Shown: positions 45,986 through 55,847, counted from the stretch's first letter. The stretch: 64,000 nt of DNA from UBA11889 sp046582115 (GCA_046582115.1 JAYGFA010000050.1:20114-84113); one strand, 5' to 3'. Program-made: numbers and translations. Notes: generated by a model from the letters alone, not told the origin.

Positions 45986-46951
45986 TTATTCGTATAGATG
46001 GCAAGCGACCAAGCGCACGTCATCTCCATTTCTGACGATCCTTAACGCGGGGTTCACGTGCTGACACTGGTCCATTGCGTGAGGACAGCGATTAGCGAAG
46101 CGACACCCGGCAGGGAGGTCCACTTGGGATGGGATTTCGCCGATGCTGGACGTGGGACCCCGTGCACGTTCCCGGTTCGGGTCGGGCTCGGGGTTTGAAC
46201 TGATAAGCAGATCCGTATAGGGATGTTTTGGGTCAAAGAAGACTCGGTCGGAACTCCCCACTTCGACCAAAGATCCGAGGTACATCACGGCCATGCGGTC
46301 GGATACGTAACGCACCATCGAGAGATCGTGGGCGATGAAGAGCAACGTCAAACCAAGGGAACGTTTCAACTCCCTCAATAGATCCACGACTTGCGCCTGG
46401 ACAGACACGTCAAGCGCGGAAATAGGCTCATCGCAAACCACGAAATCGGGTTCGAGGATCAACGCGCGAGCAATGCCAATCCGCTGGCGTTGTCCTCCGG
46501 AGAATTCATGGGGGTATCGACCCGCGTGGTCAACGTTTAAACCGACCTTAATCAACCATTCGGCCGTTCGGTCGGTGATTTCCGCCTTGTTCAAATCGCT
46601 GTGCAACCGTAATCCTTCGCCAATAATCTCGCCTACGGTCATCCTCGGATTCAGGGATGAATAGGGATCCTGAAAGATCATCTGCATGGATCGTGCGTAT
46701 CGGCGAAAATCTGCGGCTCGGTAGACTGCGGGTAGTTTCGAACCTTTATAGAAAACTTCACCTGCCGTTTTCCGATCGAGTCCCAGAAGGGTTCTGCCGA
46801 GCGTCGACTTCCCCGAGCCGCTTTCGCCGACAAGACCAACGATCTCGCGCGTTTCAATGGTTAGGGATACGTCGTCGACGGCATGAATTTTCTGGCGGCC
46901 GCGGTCGAAGTATTTTGTTAAGTTACGAATGTCGATTAGTGGCTGATTCAC
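45986..46951 (-). CDS. oppF: Peptide ABC transporter ATP-binding protein OppF
   Basis: 321 aa from GTG at 46951, which overlaps the oppD stop (GTGA); an ATG further upstream would need a 37-base overlap. Walker A GESGSGKST, signature SGGQRQRIGIARAL, Walker B VCDEPIS and a C-terminal oligopeptide-transporter extension (AGCRFANRCPHAM). Second ATPase of the oligopeptide importer. Confidence 0.92.
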   Translation of the reverse strand: MNQPLIDIRNLTKYFDRGRQKIHAVDDVSLTIETREIVGLVGESGSGKSTLGRTLLGLDRKTAGEVFYKGSKLPAVYRAADFRRYARSMQMIFQDPYSSLNPRMTVGEIIGEGLRLHSDLNKAEITDRTAEWLIKVGLNVDHAGRYPHEFSGGQRQRIGIARALILEPDFVVCDEPISALDVSVQAQVVDLLRELKRSLGLTLLFIAHDLSMVRYVSDRMAVMYLGSLVEVGSSDRVFFDPKHPYTDLLISSNPEPDPNRERARGPTSSIGEIPSQVDLPAGCRFANRCPHAMDQCQHVNPALRIVRNGDDVRLVACHLYE

Positions 46952-47952
46952 GGCCGATGAATCTCCGTAACATGCTGTGGGCAATCTTCATGGTGTAACC
47001 AGCACCGCGATTGATGCGCGGGGTTGACAGTAAAAGCACTCGGAGATGTTGCTTCGCATACTTCCATGGCGTACGGGCACCGGGGGTAGTAACCGCAACC
47101 GGGCGGCGCATCGAATAAATCCGGGGGTGCCCCTTCGATGGGCGCGAGTTTTTGTACGATCCCGGGCCGATTGGTTGGCATGGCCGCTTTGAGCCCGAGC
47201 GTATAAGGATGGGCGGAGCGATAAAAAATATCGTCCACTGTGCCGTACTCAACGACCTCTCCTGCGTACATCACAGCGACGTCATTTGCCATTCGCGCAA
47301 CAACGCCAAGGTCGTGTGTAATCAAAACTATGGCCATGTTGTTCTTCCGCTGAAGATCAACCATTAGGTCAAGAATTTGAGATTGAATCGTGACGTCGAG
47401 AGCGGTGGTTGGTTCGTCAGCGATCAGTACGGATGGTTCGCACGCTATTGCCATCGCGATCATCGACCGCTGAAGCATTCCACCTGAAAATTCGAAGGGG
47501 TATTCCTTGATGCGGTTAGCTGCGTCTGGAATGAGTGTCATGTCTAGTAATTCCTGAGCGCGTCGCATTGCCTGCCGATGTGAGTAGCCTCGATGTACGA
47601 TAAGAGTTTCGGCTATTTGTGCCCCGATGGTCATTGTCGGGTTTAGTGACGACATCGGATCCTGGAAAATCATGGCAATATCCGTTCCGCGAATTTCTCG
47701 GCCGTCGACAGTTTTCCCTCCTAAGATGTCCTGTCCACGAAGTTTCGCGGTTCCCCGTGTAATACGGCCGGGGGGAGCTTGGATTAAACCCAAGACGCTC
47801 TGGACTGAGACGGTTTTCCCACAACCGGACTCACCAACGATCGCCAGCGTCTCGCCTTCGTTGACTCTAAAGCTCGCGCCTCGTACTGCTTGGACGGATC
47901 CCCCGTGTACCGCGAATTCGACGTGAAGGTCGTTGACTTCGAGTAGCGCCAT
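46948..47952 (-). CDS. oppD: Peptide ABC transporter ATP-binding protein OppD
   Basis: 334 aa. Walker A GESGCGKTV, the signature is SGGMLQRSMIAMAIA, Walker B LIADEPTTALD, and the C-terminal block GCGYYPRCPYAMEVC with cysteines seen in Opp/Dpp ATPases. Begins three bases after the oppC stop. Confidence 0.93.
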   Translation of the reverse strand: MALLEVNDLHVEFAVHGGSVQAVRGASFRVNEGETLAIVGESGCGKTVSVQSVLGLIQAPPGRITRGTAKLRGQDILGGKTVDGREIRGTDIAMIFQDPMSSLNPTMTIGAQIAETLIVHRGYSHRQAMRRAQELLDMTLIPDAANRIKEYPFEFSGGMLQRSMIAMAIACEPSVLIADEPTTALDVTIQSQILDLMVDLQRKNNMAIVLITHDLGVVARMANDVAVMYAGEVVEYGTVDDIFYRSAHPYTLGLKAAMPTNRPGIVQKLAPIEGAPPDLFDAPPGCGYYPRCPYAMEVCEATSPSAFTVNPAHQSRCWLHHEDCPQHVTEIHRP

Positions 47953-47955
47953 GGA

Positions 47956-49335
47956 TTAGTCCGCCGAGCGCATGCGTGTATCCAACGCATCGCGTAAACC
48001 GTCCCCGAGTAGGTTGAATACCAGGACGGTAAGACTGATGAACACGGCCGGAAACATGAGCTCATGCGGTGCTGTTAGCATGGTCTTGATTCCCTCGTTG
48101 CACATGCTTCCCCAAGATGGATTGGGCGGTGCGACCCCCATGCCGATAAATGACAAGAACGCTTCGGTAAAAATTGCCCCGGGTACTGCGAATGTAAGTG
48201 TGACGAGTATCACCCCCATGGTGTTGGGGATCATGTGCCTCAGAATCAAATACATGGATCCCGCACCTAATAAGCGTGACGCGCCTATATAGCCCTCCTC
48301 CCTTATCTGAAGGATCTGACCACGTACAAGGCGAGCCGTTGCCGGCCAGCTCAGTAGGATCAGTGCGAGCAATATCGCGAAAATACCGCTCTCGCCCGGT
48401 TCAGTGTTAAAGACCATTTTGAACAGAATCATGAAGAGGAGGAAAGGCAATGCAACCACAAAATCGGCAAACCTCATTAGTAGTTGGTCCCACCGTCCGG
48501 CGACAAAGCCAGCGAGGCTGCCGTACAGAATACCGACTAACACATACAAGAACGGCGCGACAATACCGATGAATAGTGATACGCGAGCGCCATGCATGAG
48601 TCGAGCTAGCATGTCGCGCCCGAGGTAATCGGTCCCGAGGGGATGGAAGTCGAGGTAAACGGTCTCGCCGATCAACAATTGCCCGTTAGGTTCCAAAAGA
48701 CCACGCGCAACCGCCTCGATTACAGTGATGACGCGTACTACCGGTACTTCGATAGTTGCGTATCCCCGTTGTTCGAAGCCGTCCGAATTCAGCGCAACCA
48801 CGGAGTAAAAGTAGGTTCGTGGCTTCAGATCCAGCCGATCTTCGAAACCTGGTAAGTTGGCGTTGACGATGTCTGTGAGAGGTAACCCTAGGGCATCGGG
48901 CGAAGTGGATTCAGCGATGTCTCGGTAGACTCGATAACCACTGGCGCCAACGACCGGGCTCCAGGAAAGGCGCACGGCTTGTGTGGTTGCCCGTCCGACA
49001 ACAGCGAGTTTTATGGCTGGCATCGTATGCGGAGTTGGCCTATTCGTTTTGGCCATTGACCAGGGAACATGGGGTCCAACGACAAGTGCGCGGCGATCCG
49101 CGCCGGGTGGTATGGAGATCTGGTCAAGATCCTGTAGCGTTGGATCGATCGTCCATACCCAGGGCCCGATTAGCGTGAAAAGACCGAGCGCGGTGATGAT
49201 GTAGAGAGAGATCAACGATCGTGTACTGGCTTTGAATCGACGCCACGCATCCTGCCAATAGGAGAGCGACGGTCGTGCGGTCGTCGCTGCAGGAGCGAGA
49301 GCCTCGGTTCGTTGAAACGAAAGCATGGCGTCCAT
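47956..49335 (-). CDS. oppC: OppC-type permease with an inserted fibronectin-III-like domain
   Basis: 459 aa, ATG overlapping the oppB stop by 3 bases. After TM1 (residues ~40-60) comes an extra ~115-200 region: VRLSWSPVVGASGYRVYRD ... KPRTYFYSVVALNSDGFEQRG, a fibronectin type III pattern (VxLxWxP...GYxVYR...YxYxVxAxxxxG). The permease resumes with HPLGTDYLGRDMLARLMHGARVSL and the EAA loop region. TM1-TM2 faces the periplasm in OppC, so the FN3 domain would be extracytoplasmic. OppC is normally ~300 aa. Confidence 0.87.
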   Translation of the reverse strand: MDAMLSFQRTEALAPAATTARPSLSYWQDAWRRFKASTRSLISLYIITALGLFTLIGPWVWTIDPTLQDLDQISIPPGADRRALVVGPHVPWSMAKTNRPTPHTMPAIKLAVVGRATTQAVRLSWSPVVGASGYRVYRDIAESTSPDALGLPLTDIVNANLPGFEDRLDLKPRTYFYSVVALNSDGFEQRGYATIEVPVVRVITVIEAVARGLLEPNGQLLIGETVYLDFHPLGTDYLGRDMLARLMHGARVSLFIGIVAPFLYVLVGILYGSLAGFVAGRWDQLLMRFADFVVALPFLLFMILFKMVFNTEPGESGIFAILLALILLSWPATARLVRGQILQIREEGYIGASRLLGAGSMYLILRHMIPNTMGVILVTLTFAVPGAIFTEAFLSFIGMGVAPPNPSWGSMCNEGIKTMLTAPHELMFPAVFISLTVLVFNLLGDGLRDALDTRMRSAD

Positions 49336-50297
49336 CAATCGAGTCTCACTCTCGGATCAATCCATCCGTATAACAAGTCGACGACGATCACCATGAACAC
49401 TAAAAACGCACCGTAAAACACGGTGGTGCCCATAATGACGGTGTAGTCGCTTTGTTGGACGGCCTGGACAAAGTAGCGCCCAAGTCCCGGGATAGCGAAT
49501 ACGAGTTCGACCACGAAACCGCCCGTTGTAATCGCGGCGATCGAAGGTCCAAGCACCGTGATTACTGGGAGAATTGCGTTGCGCAATTGATGTCTGAGGA
49601 AGATTCTCGTGGGCGGGAGACCCTTTGAAATGGCCGTTCGCAAGTAATCGGCATTGTCGATTTCAAGCATCGATGCGCGCATGAGTCGGGTCAGGAATGC
49701 CATCGTTCCGAGGCCCAAAATCAGGGAGGGCATGATCATGTGGGAAATGCTTCCCCAACCGGCGACCGGGAGAATCGAGGTACCGAAAAAGGCGTTGACG
49801 TTGACCAACGTCATTTGACCGAGGGCTGCAAAAACGAAACTCGGCACCGAGATTCCCATGATTACTAGAAACATAATGACGATATCGGGCAGGCGATTTC
49901 GATTGATGGCTGTTAGTGCGCCGAAAAGGATGCCGCCCAAACCGGCAAAGACGATGGCCAGTACGCCGAGAATGGCCGAGACGGGAAAATGCTCGCGAAT
50001 GATGTCGTTCACGCTTCGGTTTTCCTGCGCGTAGGAAATCCCAAAGTCGCCTCTGATCATGTTCGAGAGGTAGATTTTGTATTGTTCAAGGATGGGTCGG
50101 TCCAAGCCGTATTTCGCTTGGAGGTTTTTACGGATTTCCGGAGAGACCGCTTTCTCGTCCAATAGTGGGTCGCCGGGAACGTTGTGCATGGCAAAAAACG
50201 TTGCTGTCGCGATCAGCCACACCGTGATGGCTCCTTGCAATAGGCGTTTAAGCGCATAGCGGACGTACGCATTTCTGTTGGTTCGCGAATTAGCCAT
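49335..50297 (-). CDS. oppB: Peptide ABC transporter permease OppB
   Basis: 320 aa, six hydrophobic segments starting after a short basic N-terminus. NVPGDPLLD, RTAISKGLPPTRIFLRHQLRNAILP (EAA loop) and a C-terminal RVRLD are typical of OppB/DppB. Overlaps oppA by 8 and oppC by 3 bases. Confidence 0.93.
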   Translation of the reverse strand: MANSRTNRNAYVRYALKRLLQGAITVWLIATATFFAMHNVPGDPLLDEKAVSPEIRKNLQAKYGLDRPILEQYKIYLSNMIRGDFGISYAQENRSVNDIIREHFPVSAILGVLAIVFAGLGGILFGALTAINRNRLPDIVIMFLVIMGISVPSFVFAALGQMTLVNVNAFFGTSILPVAGWGSISHMIMPSLILGLGTMAFLTRLMRASMLEIDNADYLRTAISKGLPPTRIFLRHQLRNAILPVITVLGPSIAAITTGGFVVELVFAIPGLGRYFVQAVQQSDYTVIMGTTVFYGAFLVFMVIVVDLLYGWIDPRVRLD

Positions 50298-51969
50298 CGA
50301 TGTATGCGTTGCTGTAGTCCGAATCCATCCCGACTGCGCGTTTCACGACGCCTTTAAGCCGCGGATCGCGTACGTACACACTGCCTGTCTCGTACGTCGG
50401 AAGGATCACGGCTTCGAGATGAATGATTTTCTGGATCTCAGAAAACGCATTCATCCGTATTGTTGGTTCAAGGGAGTTCTGGGCGATTCGGACCCATCGG
50501 TCGAGTTCGAGATTCTTGTACTCGCCGCGATTGTTTTTGTTCCAGGACGCAAACAGGTCGCCAAACGTCAGAGGGTCGGCATAATCTGGGCACCATCCCG
50601 CCAACACCATATCGAAATCGCCAGACGACATTTTAGCCAGGCGCTGCTTAAAGATTTGCCGATCGATTCTAATGTCTAGGCCTAGCTTTTCTTTGAATTC
50701 TTGTTGTAAATATTCTGAGATCTTGTTGGTAGTCGCGCGGTCGCCAGTCAGAAATATTAGGGGTTGCCATTCGTCCAGCCCGAGTTCCTTTTTTGCTTGG
50801 GCAAGGAAAAGGCGCGCTTTAGCGACATCAACTTGTGCTTCTGGCGCGGGGAATTCCTGCCGAAAATAGCCATCGACACCTTGGAGCCATACTGGAAAAA
50901 AAGAAACGCCGGGTAGATTCCCGGGCATTGCAACAACTTTATAAACCAGTTCGTTGGTGTCCATCGCCAGCTGTAAGGCCTTGCGTAAATGCCGGTTTCG
51001 TGTCAATCGGTTGGAGCGGTGGTTAAACGAAATGTAACCAACGCAGCCTTCATTGAAACGTTCGAGCTTCCACCGCCTTTGAAGCGCGTCATCTATGTTC
51101 TCCGCATTGAGGCCAGCGATTGCGATCTTTCCATCCTTAAATAAATTCAATGTCGCGTTAACGTCGCTGGTTATGTAGGCATAGTCGATGACGTTCAAGC
51201 GGATACGATCGCGATCCCAGTAATGCAGATTGCGTACCATGCGCAATTGGGAACCGTGAACCCATTTTTCGATTACAAAAGGACCGTTGTACAGGAGTTC
51301 TGACGCGTCGGCGCCGTAGCGGCCTTGCCGTTCTTCATAGAACGATTGTTTGATTGGGAAATAAGTTGGGAACACGAGCAAGCTATCAAAATACGCGACG
51401 GGTCTTTCGAGGTGGACCAATAAAGTGTTGTCGTTGAGCGCCGTAGCGCCGAGTGCGGAAGCATCGAGTTGGTCATTGTTTATTGCTTCTGCGTTTTTGA
51501 TTGAGTACAGGATGAAGGCGTACTCCGAGGCGGTTTTCGGGTTCAATGCGGTTTGCCAGGCGAACACGAAGTCGTGGGCCGTTATCCGCGAGCCATCGCT
51601 CCAATAGGCGTCCTCGCGTAGCCAAAAAGTTGCTTCAGTTGCGCGGATTTCCCACCGTTCGGCGACCCCAGGTACGATCTGGTTGAACTCGTCGTAGCGC
51701 AATAAACCTTCCATGACGTGGCCAAGAATCTGGCCGCTCACGGTATCTGTTGCGCGGGAACTGTCTAATTGCGGGGGTTCCTCACTCAGCGCGAGGGTCA
51801 TGCTACCCGCGACCGGATCCAGCGCCCGCGCCGCGACCCCTTCAGACAACGAGGCGAGCACCCACATCAACACTCCGAACCCAACTACGCTCGCTAGTCC
51901 TAGATAAATAAGCTGCCGCCCCGCGGTTCGGTGAACGGTCTTGTGGCTAACGTTTGGTTTGTGTTTCAT
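50290..51969 (-). CDS. oppA: Peptide ABC transporter substrate-binding protein OppA
   Basis: 559 aa. N-terminal basic region and a hydrophobic helix (residues ~21-42) suggest a signal peptide or anchor. Family blocks: DSSRATDTVSGQILGHVMEGLLR, VAERWEIRATEATFWLREDAYWSDGSRITAHDFVFAWQ, and FDMVLAGWCPDYADPLTFGDLFASW. It is a periplasmic oligopeptide receptor; peptides are the likely ligand. First gene of oppABCDF; it begins 22 bases after the coxE-like gene. Confidence 0.9.
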   Translation of the reverse strand: MKHKPNVSHKTVHRTAGRQLIYLGLASVVGFGVLMWVLASLSEGVAARALDPVAGSMTLALSEEPPQLDSSRATDTVSGQILGHVMEGLLRYDEFNQIVPGVAERWEIRATEATFWLREDAYWSDGSRITAHDFVFAWQTALNPKTASEYAFILYSIKNAEAINNDQLDASALGATALNDNTLLVHLERPVAYFDSLLVFPTYFPIKQSFYEERQGRYGADASELLYNGPFVIEKWVHGSQLRMVRNLHYWDRDRIRLNVIDYAYITSDVNATLNLFKDGKIAIAGLNAENIDDALQRRWKLERFNEGCVGYISFNHRSNRLTRNRHLRKALQLAMDTNELVYKVVAMPGNLPGVSFFPVWLQGVDGYFRQEFPAPEAQVDVAKARLFLAQAKKELGLDEWQPLIFLTGDRATTNKISEYLQQEFKEKLGLDIRIDRQIFKQRLAKMSSGDFDMVLAGWCPDYADPLTFGDLFASWNKNNRGEYKNLELDRWVRIAQNSLEPTIRMNAFSEIQKIIHLEAVILPTYETGSVYVRDPRLKGVVKRAVGMDSDYSNAYIDG

Positions 51970-51991
51970 CCAACGTCAGAGTGTGCAAGTG

Positions 51992-53470
51992 CTATTGGAC
52001 AGTTCGTAGGAGATTTCCGACGATACGCTCGAGGTGCGTAAGAGAGTTGCATTCCTCAGCTTGGTGAACGTACGCAGAATATTTTCGCATTTCTGCATCG
52101 CCAACATTCCACGTGTTCCGGGATTCAGGGTTCAACCAGATTATCCGTTTTGAGCGGTCATACATTTCCTTCAATATTTCGGCGCGCGGGTCGCCGTAAT
52201 TATTGCGCGCGTCACCAAGAATGATAATGGTGGTTCGTTTATCTATGTCTTCAAGGCATTTTTTTCGGAAGTCTTCAAAAGCTTGACCGTAGTCGGTTGA
52301 TCCGCCGCTGTAGTCCCTTAACGTTTTGGCGATGGCATCTTCCAACTTGTTACGCTCGAATAAATCCGTGACTTCTGCCAAGTCGGACGAGAAGGCGAAA
52401 GATCGTACTTTGGGCATTACCTCTTCAAGGCTGTAGAGGAACATCAACATAAATCGCGCGTAATTAGCCACCGAGCCGCTGACATCACAGATCGCGAATA
52501 CTTTAGGTCGATCGATCTTTATCGATTTCCAGTGCAGGTCGAAAATGCAGCCGTCGTAGCTCATGTTGGACCGGAGCGTCCGCGATATGTGCAATTGCCC
52601 TCGTCTAAACACCTTCTTTCGGCGTGAGTGCACGGCGACCAGGCGCTTCGCCATTCGAAATACGATCGCTTGCACTAGCCTGAAATTACGGTGTTCGATG
52701 TTTGACAGTTTGACTTTGCGTAATAGCTCTTCTCGGAGTTTCTTCCCTGTGGCGTCGGCATGGAGTAGGAATTGCTTCTCAACGTAATCGCGAACTTGTT
52801 CCCGCAACCATTCTCGACGCTTTTTTAATTCCTGACCGAGCCTTCGATCTGGGATGTTGGGGCTCTGGCGCACGACAGAAATTTCGTGTTGCAGATCAGC
52901 AAGCCCCATTTCGTCCATGATTTTGCGGGTATAGAGGCCCTTCTGGGTAAAGACCTGAATTTCATCGAGGCTGATCTCCTTTGCGGCAGACGCCATGCTG
53001 ACCGTCAGCTCGACACGACTATTCTGCATCAACAGTTTGCCGAGGGAGGATCGTGGGTTGGCCATATCACCGGGACCGAGATCCTCTTCGTCTTGTTGTT
53101 CTTCGAAGGAGCTGAATTTTTTTTTCCTTCGACCGCGTTTGTCGCCGTCGGTACCGTCACCGTTAGCACCGCCACGGCCCTGTCCGGTGCCACCTTCGCC
53201 TCCGGCCCCCTCTCCGTCACCGTTAGTGTCGACCACAACGTTTTCCCCTTTGACGTCTTCAAAAGTGAAAAATTGGTCGAATGTCTCGTCGAACGTATAT
53301 TTTTCGTCGGCGGTCTTTGGTAGGACGAGGGCCAGCGTATTCTTTAGAAATTCTCTATTTCGGTAGCCGCAAAGCTCAACCGCGCTCATCGCGTCTAACG
53401 TTTCCGCGGTGGAAATGCGGACGTCAGCGTTTCGTAACGCGGCAATGAAGCTGGTGAGGGTCCGATCCAT
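51992..53470 (-). CDS. coxE: VWA-domain protein, CoxE family
   Basis: 492 aa. An N-terminal domain (FIAALRNADVRISTAETLDAM) leads to a Gly/charged linker (GDGEGAGGEGGTGQGRGGAN) and then a VWA domain with MIDAS DVSGSV around residue 323 and TDYGQAF, LGDARNN. CoxE works with the AAA+ CoxD in maturation of the CuMo site of CO dehydrogenase, although homologous pairs exist elsewhere. It follows coxD by 19 bases and precedes oppA by 22. Confidence 0.85.
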   Translation of the reverse strand: MDRTLTSFIAALRNADVRISTAETLDAMSAVELCGYRNREFLKNTLALVLPKTADEKYTFDETFDQFFTFEDVKGENVVVDTNGDGEGAGGEGGTGQGRGGANGDGTDGDKRGRRKKKFSSFEEQQDEEDLGPGDMANPRSSLGKLLMQNSRVELTVSMASAAKEISLDEIQVFTQKGLYTRKIMDEMGLADLQHEISVVRQSPNIPDRRLGQELKKRREWLREQVRDYVEKQFLLHADATGKKLREELLRKVKLSNIEHRNFRLVQAIVFRMAKRLVAVHSRRKKVFRRGQLHISRTLRSNMSYDGCIFDLHWKSIKIDRPKVFAICDVSGSVANYARFMLMFLYSLEEVMPKVRSFAFSSDLAEVTDLFERNKLEDAIAKTLRDYSGGSTDYGQAFEDFRKKCLEDIDKRTTIIILGDARNNYGDPRAEILKEMYDRSKRIIWLNPESRNTWNVGDAEMRKYSAYVHQAEECNSLTHLERIVGNLLRTVQ

Positions 53471-53489
53471 ACTGACGGTCTCTACCGCG

Positions 53490-54431
53490 TTAGTTTTTGA
53501 TCGCTTTGCTTGTCAGAACCGTGATCTCCGCGTCGACATTAACGATGTCTTCCTGGAATTTGAGGATAACATTGAGCGTATCACGAACCAGATCCGCGTC
53601 CAGCGACTCGGTGTGGAGCAGCAGTAACGTCCGGGCCCAGTCGATCGTTTCGCTAATCGCGGGTACTTTTTTTAGATCAAGATCTCGAAGTTCCTGGATA
53701 AACGTTACCAACTGGCGTCGCAATTCGGGCGGAATTTCGGGAACGCGAGCGTGGATGATTCGTTGCTCCAGATCTGTGTCTGGGAAAGGTATATAGAGAT
53801 GGAGGCAGCGACGCTTAAGCGCGTCGGAGATTTCGCGCGTGTTGTTGCTGGTCAGGAAAACGATTGGTGGTTCAGCCTTGGCTTTTATGGTCCCGATTTC
53901 CGGTATCGATACTTGATAGTCGGATAGAATCTCGAGCAGCAACGATTCAAATTCGTGATCGGACTTATCAACTTCGTCTATGAGCAAGACGCAGCCATCC
54001 TCTTCTTGCAGAGCTTTGAGCAGGGGTCTCGGTTCCATGAATTCTTCTGAGAAAAAGATGTCTCCGAATTCGTGTAACCGGTTGACAGATTCGGTAAACC
54101 CTTTGGCACCCTGGAGGACTTCGTTAAGAGTTTCTTTGAGGACTTGTGTGTAAAGCAGCTGTTTACCGTATTTCCATTCATAGATTGCTTTCGCTTCATC
54201 GAGACCTTCGTAGCACTGAAGTCGGATTAGGGGAAGTTCAAACATCTCTGCCGTGGTCTTAGCGAGCTCTGTTTTGCCAACGCCGGGCGGGCCTTCAATG
54301 AGCACGGGTTTGCGGAGTTGATACGCGAGATACACAGCGGTCGCAATTTGGGTGCTACAAATATATCGATGTTCCTCAAAGCCGGCTTGTAAATTGCTCA
54401 CTGATCCAGCCAGTTCGTCGATATCTGTCAC
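53490..54431 (-). CDS. coxD: MoxR-type AAA+ ATPase, CoxD-like
   Basis: 313 aa from GTG at 54431, three bases after GGGAGGA; an in-frame GTG at 54443 is also possible. Walker A GPPGVGKTELA, Walker B LLIDEVDKSD, sensor-1 FLTSNNTREISDALKRRC, with the CobS/MoxR insert. Pairs with the VWA protein encoded next. Similar pairs are needed for CO dehydrogenase cofactor maturation; the cox structural genes in this window are 42 kb away. Confidence 0.85.
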   Translation of the reverse strand: MTDIDELAGSVSNLQAGFEEHRYICSTQIATAVYLAYQLRKPVLIEGPPGVGKTELAKTTAEMFELPLIRLQCYEGLDEAKAIYEWKYGKQLLYTQVLKETLNEVLQGAKGFTESVNRLHEFGDIFFSEEFMEPRPLLKALQEEDGCVLLIDEVDKSDHEFESLLLEILSDYQVSIPEIGTIKAKAEPPIVFLTSNNTREISDALKRRCLHLYIPFPDTDLEQRIIHARVPEIPPELRRQLVTFIQELRDLDLKKVPAISETIDWARTLLLLHTESLDADLVRDTLNVILKFQEDIVNVDAEITVLTSKAIKN

Positions 54432-54710
54432 GGTTCCTCCCACTACTTCAGCCCGGAGATCGCTTTTCTCCGCGCAAAACGCGGCATTATCCCGATCCGC
54501 TACAGCGATGTATACGTCGGGATGTCAACCGGCTTGGATTCAACGGTTTAGGGATTTTTTAGGGCGATGGTCCCGAGTTTTTCGCGCGGTAGATCACCTG
54601 TTATTCGTCTTTACTGGGTTAGAATCATCCGCGTTAATCCCGGCGCGGTCAGCGAGCAATTGCAATGTATTGCAGCCTCTACGAATGTAGTAGCAAGACG
54701 GTGAGTCATT
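54432..54710. promoter_or_regulatory. Divergent spacer, 279 bp
   Basis: Between coxD and a CaiB gene. No gene or repeat was recognised; AT-rich stretches (e.g. around 54550) could hold promoters for both strands. Confidence 0.25.
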
Positions 54711-55847
54711 GTGAATGAATCGACCGGAAAGCCGTTGGAAGGTGTTCTCGTTGTGGCTTTGGAACAGGCGCTCGCTGCGCCTTTGGCGACGTGTCGCCTA
54801 GCCGACGCCGGGGCACGGGTCATTAAACTTGAACGAGAAGAAGGAGATTTTGCGAGGGGATATGACGCCTTCGCGAACGGTCAAAGCGCCTATTTCGCCT
54901 GGGCCAACCGAGGCAAAGAGTCGCTGGTCGTGGACATCAAGGATTCGTCGGATGTATCGCTGATTCGGCGAATCATCGCTGAAGCCGATGTGTTTATACA
55001 GAATCTAGGCGTAGGCGCGGCGGCTCGCGTGGGACTGGGCTCGACTCGGATGCGCGCTCAGTATCCTCGACTCATTACCTGCGATATTTCTGGATACGGA
55101 GAGACGGGGCCCTACGCGGCCATGAAGGCGTACGATTTGTTAGTACAAGCGGAATCTGGGCTGGTATCTATTTCTGGCCCTCCCGGCGGATTTGGTCGGG
55201 TGGGAGTTTCGGTTTGCGACGTCGCGACGGGCGTCTCTGCCGCGCTAGCGATAAATGAAGCCATAATTGGGAGGGTATCGACAGGTCTGGGTGTTGAAAT
55301 TCACTTGTCGCTATTCGATGTAATGGCGGAGTGGATGAGCGTGCCGTTGTTGCAATACGACTATACGGGAACGGGGCCCGATCGTATGGGGTTGGCGCAT
55401 CCTTCGATTACCCCATATGGCGGATTTGTCACGGAGGATGGGGCGACATTGGTCATCTCCATCCAGAATGAACGCGAATGGCGTGATCTGGCGACAAAGG
55501 TGCTGAATAAGCCAGAACTTTCATCCGACCCCAATTATGTGGATAACCCAGCGCGGATGCAGCGTCGCGAGCAAGTGGATGCCATTGTTCAGAACGTTTT
55601 TTCAAGTCGAAGCCGGAAGGAATTGGAGCGTCAGTTGAGTGACGCGCGCATCGCGTATGGCGCAGTAAATGGTTTGGATGAACTTTCCAAACACCCGCAA
55701 CTGCGCCGGATTCGGGTTGCAAGTGAGACCGGCGAAATTGAGATGCCAGCCCACCCGGACGCAAATCGAGATGTCGGTATCGATACTCGAATTCCGGCCC
55801 TGGGCGAACACAGTGATGCGATTCGGGTTGAATTCGCGGGGAACTAA
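54711..55847 (+). CDS. CaiB/BaiF family CoA-transferase
   Basis: 378 aa, GTG start. ALEQALAAPLATCRLADAGARVIKLEREEGD and SLVVDIKDSSDVSLI are family blocks; the probable nucleophile Asp is in VCDVATGVSA. Third CaiB-type gene in this window; the three are not adjacent and sequence similarity among them is moderate by eye. Acyl-CoA substrate unknown. Confidence 0.9.
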   Translation: MNESTGKPLEGVLVVALEQALAAPLATCRLADAGARVIKLEREEGDFARGYDAFANGQSAYFAWANRGKESLVVDIKDSSDVSLIRRIIAEADVFIQNLGVGAAARVGLGSTRMRAQYPRLITCDISGYGETGPYAAMKAYDLLVQAESGLVSISGPPGGFGRVGVSVCDVATGVSAALAINEAIIGRVSTGLGVEIHLSLFDVMAEWMSVPLLQYDYTGTGPDRMGLAHPSITPYGGFVTEDGATLVISIQNEREWRDLATKVLNKPELSSDPNYVDNPARMQRREQVDAIVQNVFSSRSRKELERQLSDARIAYGAVNGLDELSKHPQLRRIRVASETGEIEMPAHPDANRDVGIDTRIPALGEHSDAIRVEFAGN

